From assembly GCA_945952425.1 (NCBI GenBank), contig CAMFIX010000247.1, forward strand, positions 1 through 5,148: a stretch of DNA of 5,148 nucleotides, in the 5' to 3' direction. The first letter of the stretch is position 1. Each line of letters begins with the position of its first letter. The position numbers and the translations under genes were made by a program. Positions 1-5,092 of the stretch are shown piece after piece. The notes beneath the pieces were generated by a model, which did not search any database, was not told the DNA's origin, and saw nothing but the letters and a program-made list of their open reading frames with translations. Source of the DNA: an uncultured Pseudorhodobacter sp. Lineage in GTDB: Bacteria > Pseudomonadota > Alphaproteobacteria > Rhodobacterales > Rhodobacteraceae.

Positions 1-396
1 CAGCCCGACCTTGCGCAGCCAGCCCTCCGCCTCCTTGAAGGCGCGCGGCCAGTTGATGACGCCGTTCTTGGCGACCTCGTGGCCCAGGAACATGTTCTCG
101 GCAATCGAGAGCAAAGGCACCAGGGCCAGCTCCTGGTGGATGATGATGATCCCCTTGGCCTCGCTGTCGCGAATGCCTCCCAGCGCCAGGGGCGCGCCGT
201 CGTACAGGATCTCGCCCTCGTAAGAGCCATGCGGATAGACGCCCGAAAGCACCTTCATCAAGGTGCTTTTCCCCGCGCCGTTTTCCCCGCAGATCGCATG
301 AATTTCGCCGCGCTCGACCGTGAGGTTCACGTTGTCCAGCGCCCGGACGCCGGGGAAGGTTTTCGAAATCCCCCGCATCTCCAGCAATGTCGGCAT
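1..396 (-). CDS. gguA: Sugar ABC transporter ATP-binding protein, N-terminal part (GguA/MmsA/XylG type)
   Basis: This is the cytoplasmic ATPase that would power uptake of the sugar delivered by the neighbouring ChvE. Only the first 132 residues are present; the gene continues past the left edge, and full-length family members are about 500 residues with two fused ATPase domains. The Walker A motif GENGAGKST is at residues 37-45 and the Q-loop (HQE) at 87-89, with the LSIAENMFLG stretch typical of this monosaccharide subfamily at about 96-105. The start is the ATG at 396, because an in-frame TGA lies just upstream and GGGGGA (405-410) sits 8 bases ahead of it. It follows chvE on the same strand after a 189-bp spacer with several hairpins. 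The family call is firm. The symbol rests on the chvE linkage, since XylG and other sugar ATPases look alike over this region. A GguB-type permease is expected next, outside the window. Confidence 0.93.
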   Translation of the reverse strand, partial: MPTLLEMRGISKTFPGVRALDNVNLTVERGEIHAICGENGAGKSTLMKVLSGVYPHGSYEGEILYDGAPLALGGIRDSEAKGIIIIHQELALVPLLSIAENMFLGHEVAKNGVINWPRAFKEAEGWLRKVGL

Positions 397-442
397 ATGC
401 CCATTCCCCCATCATGGCCTTTGCGGCCCATTGTTACGGCAA

Positions 443-470
443 GACCGCCGCCGGGAGCAGGGCGGCGGTC
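443..470 (-). other. Intercistronic hairpin between chvE and gguA
   Basis: A perfect 10-bp GC-only-rich stem (443-452 with 461-470) encloses an 8-base loop. It lies 47 bases upstream of the gguA start. In the minus-strand transcript the stem is followed by CTTGCCG, not a U-run, so it does not look like a standard intrinsic terminator. Inference: it may slow 3'-to-5' decay of chvE message or lower readthrough into gguA. Confidence 0.5.
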
Positions 471-491
471 GAACTCCGCAGGATCATCCTA

Positions 492-533
492 GGGCCAATG
501 AAAGCCCCAACCAAGCGGCTTTCATACTTGCCC
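492..533. repeat. Imperfect inverted repeat next to repeat copy A
   Basis: TGAAAGCC (499-506) pairs perfectly with GGCTTTCA (517-524) around a 10-base loop. Flanking GGGC(C)AA (492-498) can continue pairing with TTGCCC (528-533) across small bulges. The right arm is the conserved tail of repeat copy A, so an inverted, slightly degenerate half copy of that tail lies beside it. Copy B has no such partner. Confidence 0.55.
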
Positions 534-579
534 AAATATCCCGCGGGAGGGTCCGGGAGGGCTGCGCAAGCCCTCCCGG
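519..579 (-). repeat. Hairpin-plus-tail intergenic repeat, copy A
   Basis: Read on the minus strand, this begins about 6 bases after the chvE stop. A perfect 11-bp stem (569-579 with 553-563) closes a 5-base loop (564-568). A second unpaired CCCTCCC (545-551) follows, then a tail containing ATTTGGGC and AGTATGAAAG (519-537). The 43-base block 519-561 matches 3829-3871 at 39 positions. No U-run follows the stem, so termination would be weak at best. A 3'-stabilising or attenuating role for chvE mRNA is an inference from its position. Confidence 0.8.
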
Positions 580-585
580 CGGGTC

Positions 586-1662
586 TCACTTCAGCTGGTC
601 TTCGGTGTAATAGCCCGAACCGATCAGCACGTCCTTGTAGTTGGTCGCATCGACCGGAACCGGCTTCAGCAGGTAGGACGGCACGACCTTGACGCCATTG
701 TCATAGGTCTTGGTGTCGTTGACTTCCGGCGTGCCGCCCGACAGGACCGCATCGACCATCTTGACGGTGACCTTGGCCAGTTCGCGGGTGTCCTTGAAGA
801 CCGAGGAATACTGCTCGCCCGCGATGATCGACTTGATCGAGGGGATTTCGCAGTCCTGGCCGGTCACGACCGGCATCTTCATGTCGCCCGAGCCATAGCC
901 CACGCCCTTGACCGAGGACAGGATGCCGATCGACAGCCCGTCATAGGGCGACAGCGCGCCGTTCAGCTTCTTGTCGGCATAGTTGGCCGACAGAAGGTTG
1001 TCCATGCGGGCCTGGGCGACCGAGCCGTCCCAACGCAGCGTGCCGCAGACCTTCATGTCCATCTGGCCCGAGGGCACGGCGATGTCGCCCGCGTCGATCA
1101 TCGGCTTCAGCACCGACATGGCGCCGTCGAAGAAGAAGAAGGCGTTGTTGTCGTCCGGCGAGCCGCCGAAGAGTTCCACATTCCACGGCTTCACATCCGG
1201 GAAACGCTCTTTCAGGCCCGCGACCAGCGAATTGGCCTGCAGCACGCCGACCTGGAAGTTGTCGAAGGTGGTGTAGTAATCGACGTCCTTGGACTGGCGG
1301 ATCAGGCGGTCATAGGCGATGACCTTGATGCCCGCGGCGGCGGCATTGGCCAGCGCGTTCGACAGCGTGGTGCCATCGATGGCCGCGATGATCAGGGCCT
1401 TCACGCCCGAGGTGATCATGTTCTCGATCTGGCTCAGCTGCGTCGGGATATCATCTTCGGCATATTGCAGGTCGGTGGCATAGCCCGCCGCCTTGAACTG
1501 CTCGACCATGCTGTCGCCGTCGTGAATCCAGCGGGTCGAGGACTTGGTGGGCATCGCGATGCCGATGGTGCCCTTGTCGGCAGCCATGGCGCGGAAGCTC
1601 ATCATCGAGGAAGCGGTCGTGGCACCAGCCAGCGCCAAAAGGGCGCGACGCGAAAGTTGCAT
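586..1662 (-). CDS. chvE: ChvE-type multiple-monosaccharide periplasmic binding protein
   Basis: This periplasmic receptor binds aldose sugars and hands them to an ABC importer. In Agrobacterium ChvE also feeds sugar signals to chemotaxis and to VirA; only the transport role is implied here. The 358-residue product keeps the ChvE landmarks as I know them: PTKSSxRWIxDG at 38-49, DDIPTQLSQIENM at 70-82, IDGTTLS at 95-101, YDRLI at 117-121, SPDDNNAFFFFDGAM at 168-182, LSPYDGLSIG at 237-246, and a C-terminal EDQLK. The start at 1662 is preferred over an in-frame ATG at 1764, because TCCTCCC (SD GGGAGGA, 1669-1675) sits 6 bases upstream and a leader begins exactly there. That leader has SRRALLALAG at 4-13 and a likely AMA|AD cut after residue 27, so it looks twin-arginine. 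The mature protein has Cys206 and Cys271. chvE is divergent from gbpR and upstream of gguA. Confidence 0.95.
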   Translation of the reverse strand: MQLSRRALLALAGATTASSMMSFRAMAADKGTIGIAMPTKSSTRWIHDGDSMVEQFKAAGYATDLQYAEDDIPTQLSQIENMITSGVKALIIAAIDGTTLSNALANAAAAGIKVIAYDRLIRQSKDVDYYTTFDNFQVGVLQANSLVAGLKERFPDVKPWNVELFGGSPDDNNAFFFFDGAMSVLKPMIDAGDIAVPSGQMDMKVCGTLRWDGSVAQARMDNLLSANYADKKLNGALSPYDGLSIGILSSVKGVGYGSGDMKMPVVTGQDCEIPSIKSIIAGEQYSSVFKDTRELAKVTVKMVDAVLSGGTPEVNDTKTYDNGVKVVPSYLLKPVPVDATNYKDVLIGSGYYTEDQLK

Positions 1663-1668
1663 GTGTTG

Positions 1669-1675
1669 TCCTCCC
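1669..1675 (-). promoter_or_regulatory. Ribosome-binding site deciding the chvE start
   Basis: GGGAGGA on the minus strand lies 6 bases before the ATG at 1662. The longer reading frame from 1764 would place this site inside the coding sequence and bury the signal peptide behind 34 extra residues, which argues for the shorter protein. Confidence 0.85.
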
Positions 1676-1677
1676 AT

Positions 1678-1727
1678 GCCGCAGGATGCGGCGACAAACA
1701 ACGGCGCCGATTTTGCCTCTGGCGCCG
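1678..1727 (-). promoter_or_regulatory. chvE leader with two small hairpins
   Basis: Just upstream of the chvE ribosome-binding site, GCCGCA (1678-1683) pairs with TGCGGC (1687-1692) around a 3-base loop. Farther up, CGGCGCC (1702-1708) pairs with GGCGCCG (1721-1727) around 12 bases. Both would be in the 5' untranslated leader if transcription starts near 1729. Role unknown; the small stem ends 2 bases from the SD and could affect its access. Confidence 0.4.
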
Positions 1728-1735
1728 CGCGGGGC

Positions 1736-1764
1736 AGGTTGCAGTTTCGCCTCATATCCGTCAA
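1736..1764 (-). promoter_or_regulatory. Possible chvE promoter
   Basis: On the minus strand TTGACG (1759-1764) is a good -35 box and CAACCT (1736-1741) a weak -10 box, with a 17-base spacing. The dyad beginning at 1757 overlaps and extends upstream of this -35, the usual place for a LysR-type activator. The poor -10 would fit activator dependence. This comes from consensus matching only. Confidence 0.35.
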
Positions 1765-1766
1765 AT
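1739..1766 (+). promoter_or_regulatory. Possible gbpR promoter
   Basis: TTGCAG (1739-1744) and TCAAAT (1761-1766) with a 16-base spacing form a plausible plus-strand promoter. Transcription would start near 1773, inside the dyad, which would suit self-repression by the regulator. The boxes interleave with those proposed for chvE on the other strand. Consensus matching only. Confidence 0.3.
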
Positions 1767-1793
1767 CATGTTTTGGGATGAAAACATGACGGA
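1757..1793. promoter_or_regulatory. Operator-like dyad between chvE and gbpR
   Basis: TCATGTTTT (1766-1774) and AAAACATGA (1781-1789) are perfect 9-bp inverted arms around six bases. The right arm extends to TGACGGA (1787-1793), whose complement TCCGTCA lies at 1757-1763. The left arm is therefore the same 13-base word with five extra bases inside. T-N11-A pairs of the LysR type occur (for example 1772 and 1784), though that motif is very permissive. It is the only AT-rich symmetric element in the divergent control region and is the best candidate binding site for the LysR protein. Confidence 0.6.
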
Positions 1794-1799
1794 ATTGAC

Positions 1800-2738
1800 A
1801 TGATTATGACCGGCCGCCCCGATGCCCTGCTGCGCAAGGGGCTGAAGCTGTCGCATTTGCGGCTTTTGGCGGCGCTGGCGGAAACCGGGCAGCTGACGCA
1901 AGCCGCCGGGCTGATCGGCATTTCGCAGCCCGCGGCCTCGCGGCTGGTGGCCGAGATCGAGGCGATCATCGAGGCGCCGGTGCATGAGCGCACCGGCCGG
2001 GGTCTGGGTCTGACGGCCGAAGGCCGGGCGCTGGCCGGCCGGGCGCAGCGCATCAGGCTGGAACTCGACGACGCCGCCCGTGACCTGGCCGAGATCGCCA
2101 TGGGCGGGGTGGGGCAGGTGCGCATCGGCGCGGTGACCGGCCCCGCGATGGACCGCGTTCTGCCCGCCCTGCAGTCCGAAAGGCTGAACCACCCCAATGT
2201 CTCGGTCGAAGTCGTCGTCCAGCCCTCCGACCTTTTGTGCGAGCAGCTTCTCGCGGGGCGCCTGGACTTTGCCGTCGGCCGCATCCCCGAGGGGCTGCAT
2301 GCCGAACCCCTGACCTTCCGCCCCATCGAGGCCGAGCCCATCGCCCTGATCGCCCGCCACGGCCACCCGCTGTTTTCGCGCCCCGGCCTGCGGCCCATCG
2401 AGGCCCTGGCCTATGACTGGGTGATGCCCGGCCCCGACAGCCTTTTGACGCGCACCGTGCTGACACGGCTGCAGGCGCTTGGCCTGCCGCGGCCGATGCA
2501 GCGGCTTTACACCTCGTCCTTCCTTTTGACCCTTGCCATGATCCAACAATCCGACGCCATCGCCGTGCTGGCCCGGGCCTCAGCCTTGCAGATTTCGAAC
2601 AATGAGGCGCTGGTGGGCCTTCTGCCGCTGGACCTTGGGATCGAGGTCGAGCCCTTCGGCCTCATCACCCGCGAAAGGGTCTCGCTGACCCCCGCCAGCC
2701 AGCGCCTGGCCGACATGATCCTGAAAGGCACCCACTAA
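1800..2738 (+). CDS. gbpR: LysR-family regulator, GbpR type, of the chvE locus
   Basis: This is a DNA-binding transcription factor that probably controls chvE-gguA according to sugar supply. The 312-residue length is typical for the family. The N-terminal winged helix-turn-helix has the diagnostic LTQAAGLIGISQPAASRLVAEIE at about 32-54, then the ERTGRGLGLTAEG wing at 63-75. The effector-binding domain starts near GQVRIGAV (105-112). In Agrobacterium and Azospirillum, GbpR genes sit beside chvE or sbpA genes and respond to sugars such as galactose and arabinose; the divergent placement here supports the same job. The ATG at 1800 has only a weak CGGAA ahead of it (1790-1794); an ATG two codons later (1806) is an alternative. 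The stop overlaps the stop of the convergent oxidase gene. LysR identity is certain; the GbpR assignment rests on context and overall likeness. Confidence 0.88.
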   Translation: MIMTGRPDALLRKGLKLSHLRLLAALAETGQLTQAAGLIGISQPAASRLVAEIEAIIEAPVHERTGRGLGLTAEGRALAGRAQRIRLELDDAARDLAEIAMGGVGQVRIGAVTGPAMDRVLPALQSERLNHPNVSVEVVVQPSDLLCEQLLAGRLDFAVGRIPEGLHAEPLTFRPIEAEPIALIARHGHPLFSRPGLRPIEALAYDWVMPGPDSLLTRTVLTRLQALGLPRPMQRLYTSSFLLTLAMIQQSDAIAVLARASALQISNNEALVGLLPLDLGIEVEPFGLITRERVSLTPASQRLADMILKGTH

Positions 2739-3814
2739 ACCTTGCGCAAACGGTCCGGCCGCAGCTTGGCGACAAGCGCGGGCTCCAGCGCCGGGGGCCG
2801 CCCCAGCGCCAGGTCCGCGACCAGCTGGCTCGCCGCCGGAGAAGTCTGGAACCCATAGCCGCCCTGGCCCGCACTCCAGATGAAATCGCCGTCCAGCGGG
2901 TCCGGCCCCAGCACCAGAACGCGGTCCGGCGCAAAGGTCCGCAACCCCGCCCAGGAGGAGATCAGCCGCGTCACCGGCTCGGTCACCATCTCTTCATACC
3001 GCGCCAGCCCCTCGGCCAGCACCATGTCATCGGCCCAGGCATCATGCGGGTCCATCGGATGCTCTTCGGCCGGAGAGACGATCAGCGCCCCGGCATCGGG
3101 CTTGGCATACCACGATTCCCCGGTGCCGAAGATCATCGGCCAGCGGCTGACATCATGCCCGCCCGGCGCGGGGATGCGCGCCATCGACCGGCGATAGGGC
3201 TGGAACCCCAGCTTCGGCAGCCCGGCCATCGCCGCCACCTCATCCACCCAGGCCCCCGCCGCATTGACCAGCCGCCGGGCCGAGATCACCTCGCCCCCCG
3301 CTGTCACCTGCCACCCGCCCGAGTCCCGGGCAATCGCCGTCACCCCCGCCTTCAGCCGCACCTCGGCCCCATGGCCGCGTGCGGTCTTCAGGAACCCCTG
3401 CAACAAAAGGTCGGTGTCGATGTCCCAGGCATGTTCGGCATGGGCGGCATAGGCGACCGCGGGCCCCAGGATCGGCACGATGGCGCGCGCCGCCTCCACC
3501 GTCATCTCGGTCACGCCCAAGGCCGCCGCCTCGGCGCGGAACTCCGCCTCCTGATCGGCCCGCCCCAGAACCAGCAGCCCGCGCGGGCTCAACACCCCCT
3601 CCGCCGCCCGGAAATAGGGCTCCGAGGCCAAGGACAGCCCCACCACCGGCGGCAAGCCATAGCGCGGCTCGAAGAGCGCCGCCGACCGCCCCGAGGCGTG
3701 ATGCGCCAGCGCGCCCTCCGCCTCGACCAGGATCACCCGCCCCGCCCCCGCCAGCCGCGCCGCCGCCGAGATCCCGGCGATCCCGCCGCCGATGATCAGG
3801 AAATCCGCATCCAT
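2735..3814 (-). CDS. FAD-dependent amino-acid dehydrogenase/oxidase, DauA-like
   Basis: This flavoenzyme of the D-amino-acid oxidase/glycine oxidase fold probably oxidises an amine or D-amino acid to an imino acid. The 359-residue protein opens with the dinucleotide-binding motif GGGIAG (9-14) and Glu31 at the ribose-binding position, then HHASGRSAA (38-46). Near the C-terminus are WAGLRTF (288-294) and GQGGYGFQTS (316-325), typical of this fold. Against Pseudomonas DauA, from memory, Tyr52, Arg209, Tyr236, Arg292 and Gly319 match residues around the substrate carboxylate, but Leu80 replaces the Glu that grips the arginine side chain. No signal peptide or membrane segment is seen, so it is probably cytoplasmic. 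The ATG at 3814 is chosen over 3835 and 3928, because AGGAGG lies 5 bases upstream and the FAD motif starts at once. Sarcosine or glycine oxidase-like activity remains possible. Confidence 0.88.
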   Translation of the reverse strand: MDADFLIIGGGIAGISAAARLAGAGRVILVEAEGALAHHASGRSAALFEPRYGLPPVVGLSLASEPYFRAAEGVLSPRGLLVLGRADQEAEFRAEAAALGVTEMTVEAARAIVPILGPAVAYAAHAEHAWDIDTDLLLQGFLKTARGHGAEVRLKAGVTAIARDSGGWQVTAGGEVISARRLVNAAGAWVDEVAAMAGLPKLGFQPYRRSMARIPAPGGHDVSRWPMIFGTGESWYAKPDAGALIVSPAEEHPMDPHDAWADDMVLAEGLARYEEMVTEPVTRLISSWAGLRTFAPDRVLVLGPDPLDGDFIWSAGQGGYGFQTSPAASQLVADLALGRPPALEPALVAKLRPDRLRKV

Positions 3815-3819
3815 ACCCG

Positions 3820-3825
3820 CCTCCT
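3820..3825 (-). promoter_or_regulatory. Ribosome-binding site deciding the oxidase start
   Basis: AGGAGG on the minus strand lies 5 bases before the ATG at 3814. It rules against the upstream in-frame starts, whose extra residues would translate the intergenic repeat. The unpaired CCCTCCC of repeat copy B, about 30 bases upstream, is complementary to its GGAGG core. Confidence 0.8.
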
Positions 3826-3828
3826 GCT

Positions 3829-3887
3829 CTTTCATACTGGCCCAAATACTCCACGGGAGGGTCCGGGAGGGTGTGAAACCCTCCCGG
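3829..3887 (-). repeat. Hairpin-plus-tail intergenic repeat, copy B
   Basis: This is the second copy of the element found behind chvE. On the minus strand, a perfect 10-bp stem (3878-3887 with 3863-3872) with a 5-base loop is followed by an unpaired CCCTCCC (3855-3861). The tail then carries ATTTGGGC and AGTATGAAAG (3829-3847). The tail ends only 3 bases before the oxidase ribosome-binding site. Loop bases differ from copy A while both stem arms are kept, suggesting the structure is what is preserved. Confidence 0.8.
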
Positions 3888-3938
3888 GCTATCCATCCGC
3901 ACCGGCTCCAGGGCCTGACACCCGGCACCCTGACCAGA

Positions 3939-3948
3939 TTTGATCAAA
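3939..3948. promoter_or_regulatory. Short perfect palindrome upstream of the oxidase gene
   Basis: TTTGATCAAA is a perfect 10-bp palindrome and an AT-rich island in GC-rich DNA. It lies between the bmp terminator and repeat copy B, about 125 bases ahead of the oxidase start, where a promoter for that gene would be needed. It could be an operator half, but no -35/-10 pair stands out nearby, and a 10-bp palindrome can arise by chance. Confidence 0.3.
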
Positions 3949-3961
3949 CCTTCAAGCCGTG

Positions 3962-3993
3962 AAAAAGCCCGGGGGAAAATCCTCCCCCCGGGC
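3962..3993 (-). terminator. Rho-independent terminator of the BMP binding-protein gene
   Basis: On the minus strand a perfect 9-bp GC stem (3985-3993 with 3967-3975) with a 9-base loop is followed directly by five Ts (3962-3966). It begins 22 bases after the TAA of the upstream gene. This is the only textbook intrinsic terminator in the window, and it implies that the oxidase gene has its own promoter or depends on readthrough. Confidence 0.88.
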
Positions 3994-4015
3994 CAAGGCA
4001 AGCCAGCGAACCGGC

Positions 4016-5092
4016 TTACGACGCGCTTTCGACGCCTTTCACGAACCAGTCCATCACGGCGAGATCGGCATCCTTGATGACCTCGCCCTCTTTCACCTTC
4101 AGATTGCCGTCCTGGTCATAGATCGGCCCGGTGAAGATGTTGAACGAGCCGTCCTTGTAGCCCGCCTGCACCTTGTCGGCCTCGGCCGCCACATCCGCCG
4201 GCACGTTCTTGTTGTAGGGAGAGATCACCACCGTGCCCTCCTTGAACCCGTCCCAGGTGTCGGCCGAGGCCCATTTGCCGTCGACCACGGCCTGGGCGCG
4301 CTCGATGTAATAGGGGCCCCAGATGTCCTCGATGGCGGTCAGATGGGCATTCGGCGCGAAGGTCGACATGTCCGCGCCCTGGCCGAAGCCGAAGAGGCCC
4401 TTCTGCTCCAGGATCTGCAGCGCGGCGGGGCTATCGGTGTGGGTCGTCACGATATCGGCGCCGAGGTTGATGAGCGTCTCGGTCGCGGCGGCTTCCTTGG
4501 GCGGGTCGAACCAGCTGTCGATCAGCACCAGCTTGACCTTGGCATCCTTGTTGATCCGCTGCGCCGACAGCGCAAAGCTGTTCACGCCCAGGACCACTTC
4601 CGGCACCTTGAACGAGCCGAGATAGCCCAAAGTCCCCGACTTCGACATCTTGCCCGCGATGGTGCCCAGGACGGCGCGGCCCTCGTGGAACTTGGAGTTA
4701 TAGGTCGCCACATTGTCGGCGCGCTTGAAGCCCGTGCAATGTTCGAACTTCACGTCCGGGAATTCGCCCGCGACCTTGATCGTCTGGTCCATATAGCCGT
4801 AGGAGGTCGTGAAGATCAGCTTGCAGCCGGCATTGGCCAGGTCGCGGATCGCGCCCTCGGCCGAGGCATCCTCGGGCACGTTCTCGGTATAGATCGTCTC
4901 GACCTTGTCCCCCAGCGCCGCCTCCAGCGCCTCGCGGCCCTTGTTGTGCGCCCAGGTCCAGCCATAGTCGCCGATCGGCCCCAGGAAGATGAAGCCGATC
5001 TTGATCTTGTCTTCGGCCAGCGCCGGCACGGCCAGCGTGGCCAAAGGCGCAGCGGCGGCGCCTTTCAGCAGGTTGCGGCGGGAAATCGACAT
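4016..5092 (-). CDS. BMP-family ABC transporter substrate-binding protein, Tat-exported
   Basis: This is a periplasmic ligand-binding component of an ABC importer in the Bmp/PnrA family. Studied relatives bind purine nucleosides or related compounds; the ligand here is not known. The 358-residue protein starts with a near-consensus twin-arginine leader (SRRNLLKG at 4-11) and a likely ALA|ED cut after residue 26. The mature protein begins IKIGFIFLGPIGDYGW (30-45), with the family's Gly-Asp-x-Gly-Trp ligand-site pattern, then FTTSYGYMD at 94-102. Near the C-terminus come WDGFKEGTVVISPYNKNVP and a GPIYDQDG segment, both usual in the family. The ATG at 5092 has AAGGAG (5100-5105) 7 bases upstream. 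No ATPase or permease gene lies in the window; a terminator follows, so this gene ends its transcript. The adjoining oxidase may or may not share a pathway. Confidence 0.92.
   Translation of the reverse strand: MSISRRNLLKGAAAAPLATLAVPALAEDKIKIGFIFLGPIGDYGWTWAHNKGREALEAALGDKVETIYTENVPEDASAEGAIRDLANAGCKLIFTTSYGYMDQTIKVAGEFPDVKFEHCTGFKRADNVATYNSKFHEGRAVLGTIAGKMSKSGTLGYLGSFKVPEVVLGVNSFALSAQRINKDAKVKLVLIDSWFDPPKEAAATETLINLGADIVTTHTDSPAALQILEQKGLFGFGQGADMSTFAPNAHLTAIEDIWGPYYIERAQAVVDGKWASADTWDGFKEGTVVISPYNKNVPADVAAEADKVQAGYKDGSFNIFTGPIYDQDGNLKVKEGEVIKDADLAVMDWFVKGVESAS

Noticed and set aside
541..583. Copy A hairpin as an intrinsic terminator
   Set aside because: No U-run follows the stem on the minus strand, and on the plus strand it would lead into the antisense of chvE; recorded as a structured repeat instead.
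1663..1764. N-terminal extension of ChvE from an upstream in-frame ATG
   Set aside because: It would add 34 residues before a perfect signal peptide and put the strong SD at 1669-1675 inside the coding region.
1795..1800. Consensus TTGACA on the plus strand as a -35 box
   Set aside because: A transcript from it would start inside gbpR, past the start codon, and no -10 lies at the right distance.
1761..2549. Minus-strand frames opposite gbpR, up to 262 codons
   Set aside because: They are antisense to a clear LysR protein, with low-complexity Gln/Gly/Arg composition and no convincing ribosome-binding site.
3815..3928. N-terminal extension of the oxidase from ATGs at 3835 or 3928
   Set aside because: The added residues translate the repeat element and precede the FAD motif, which normally starts within a few residues of the N-terminus; the SD favours 3814.
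3895..3935. Possible riboswitch ahead of the oxidase gene
   Set aside because: Only a weak CAGGG/CCCTG pairing is visible, and no aptamer core I know (glycine, SAM, SAH, purine) is recognisable.
3044..3943. 299-codon plus-strand frame opposite the oxidase gene
   Set aside because: Shadow of the FAD enzyme: the product is dominated by Arg, Pro, His and Gly, has no motif, and runs through repeat copy B.
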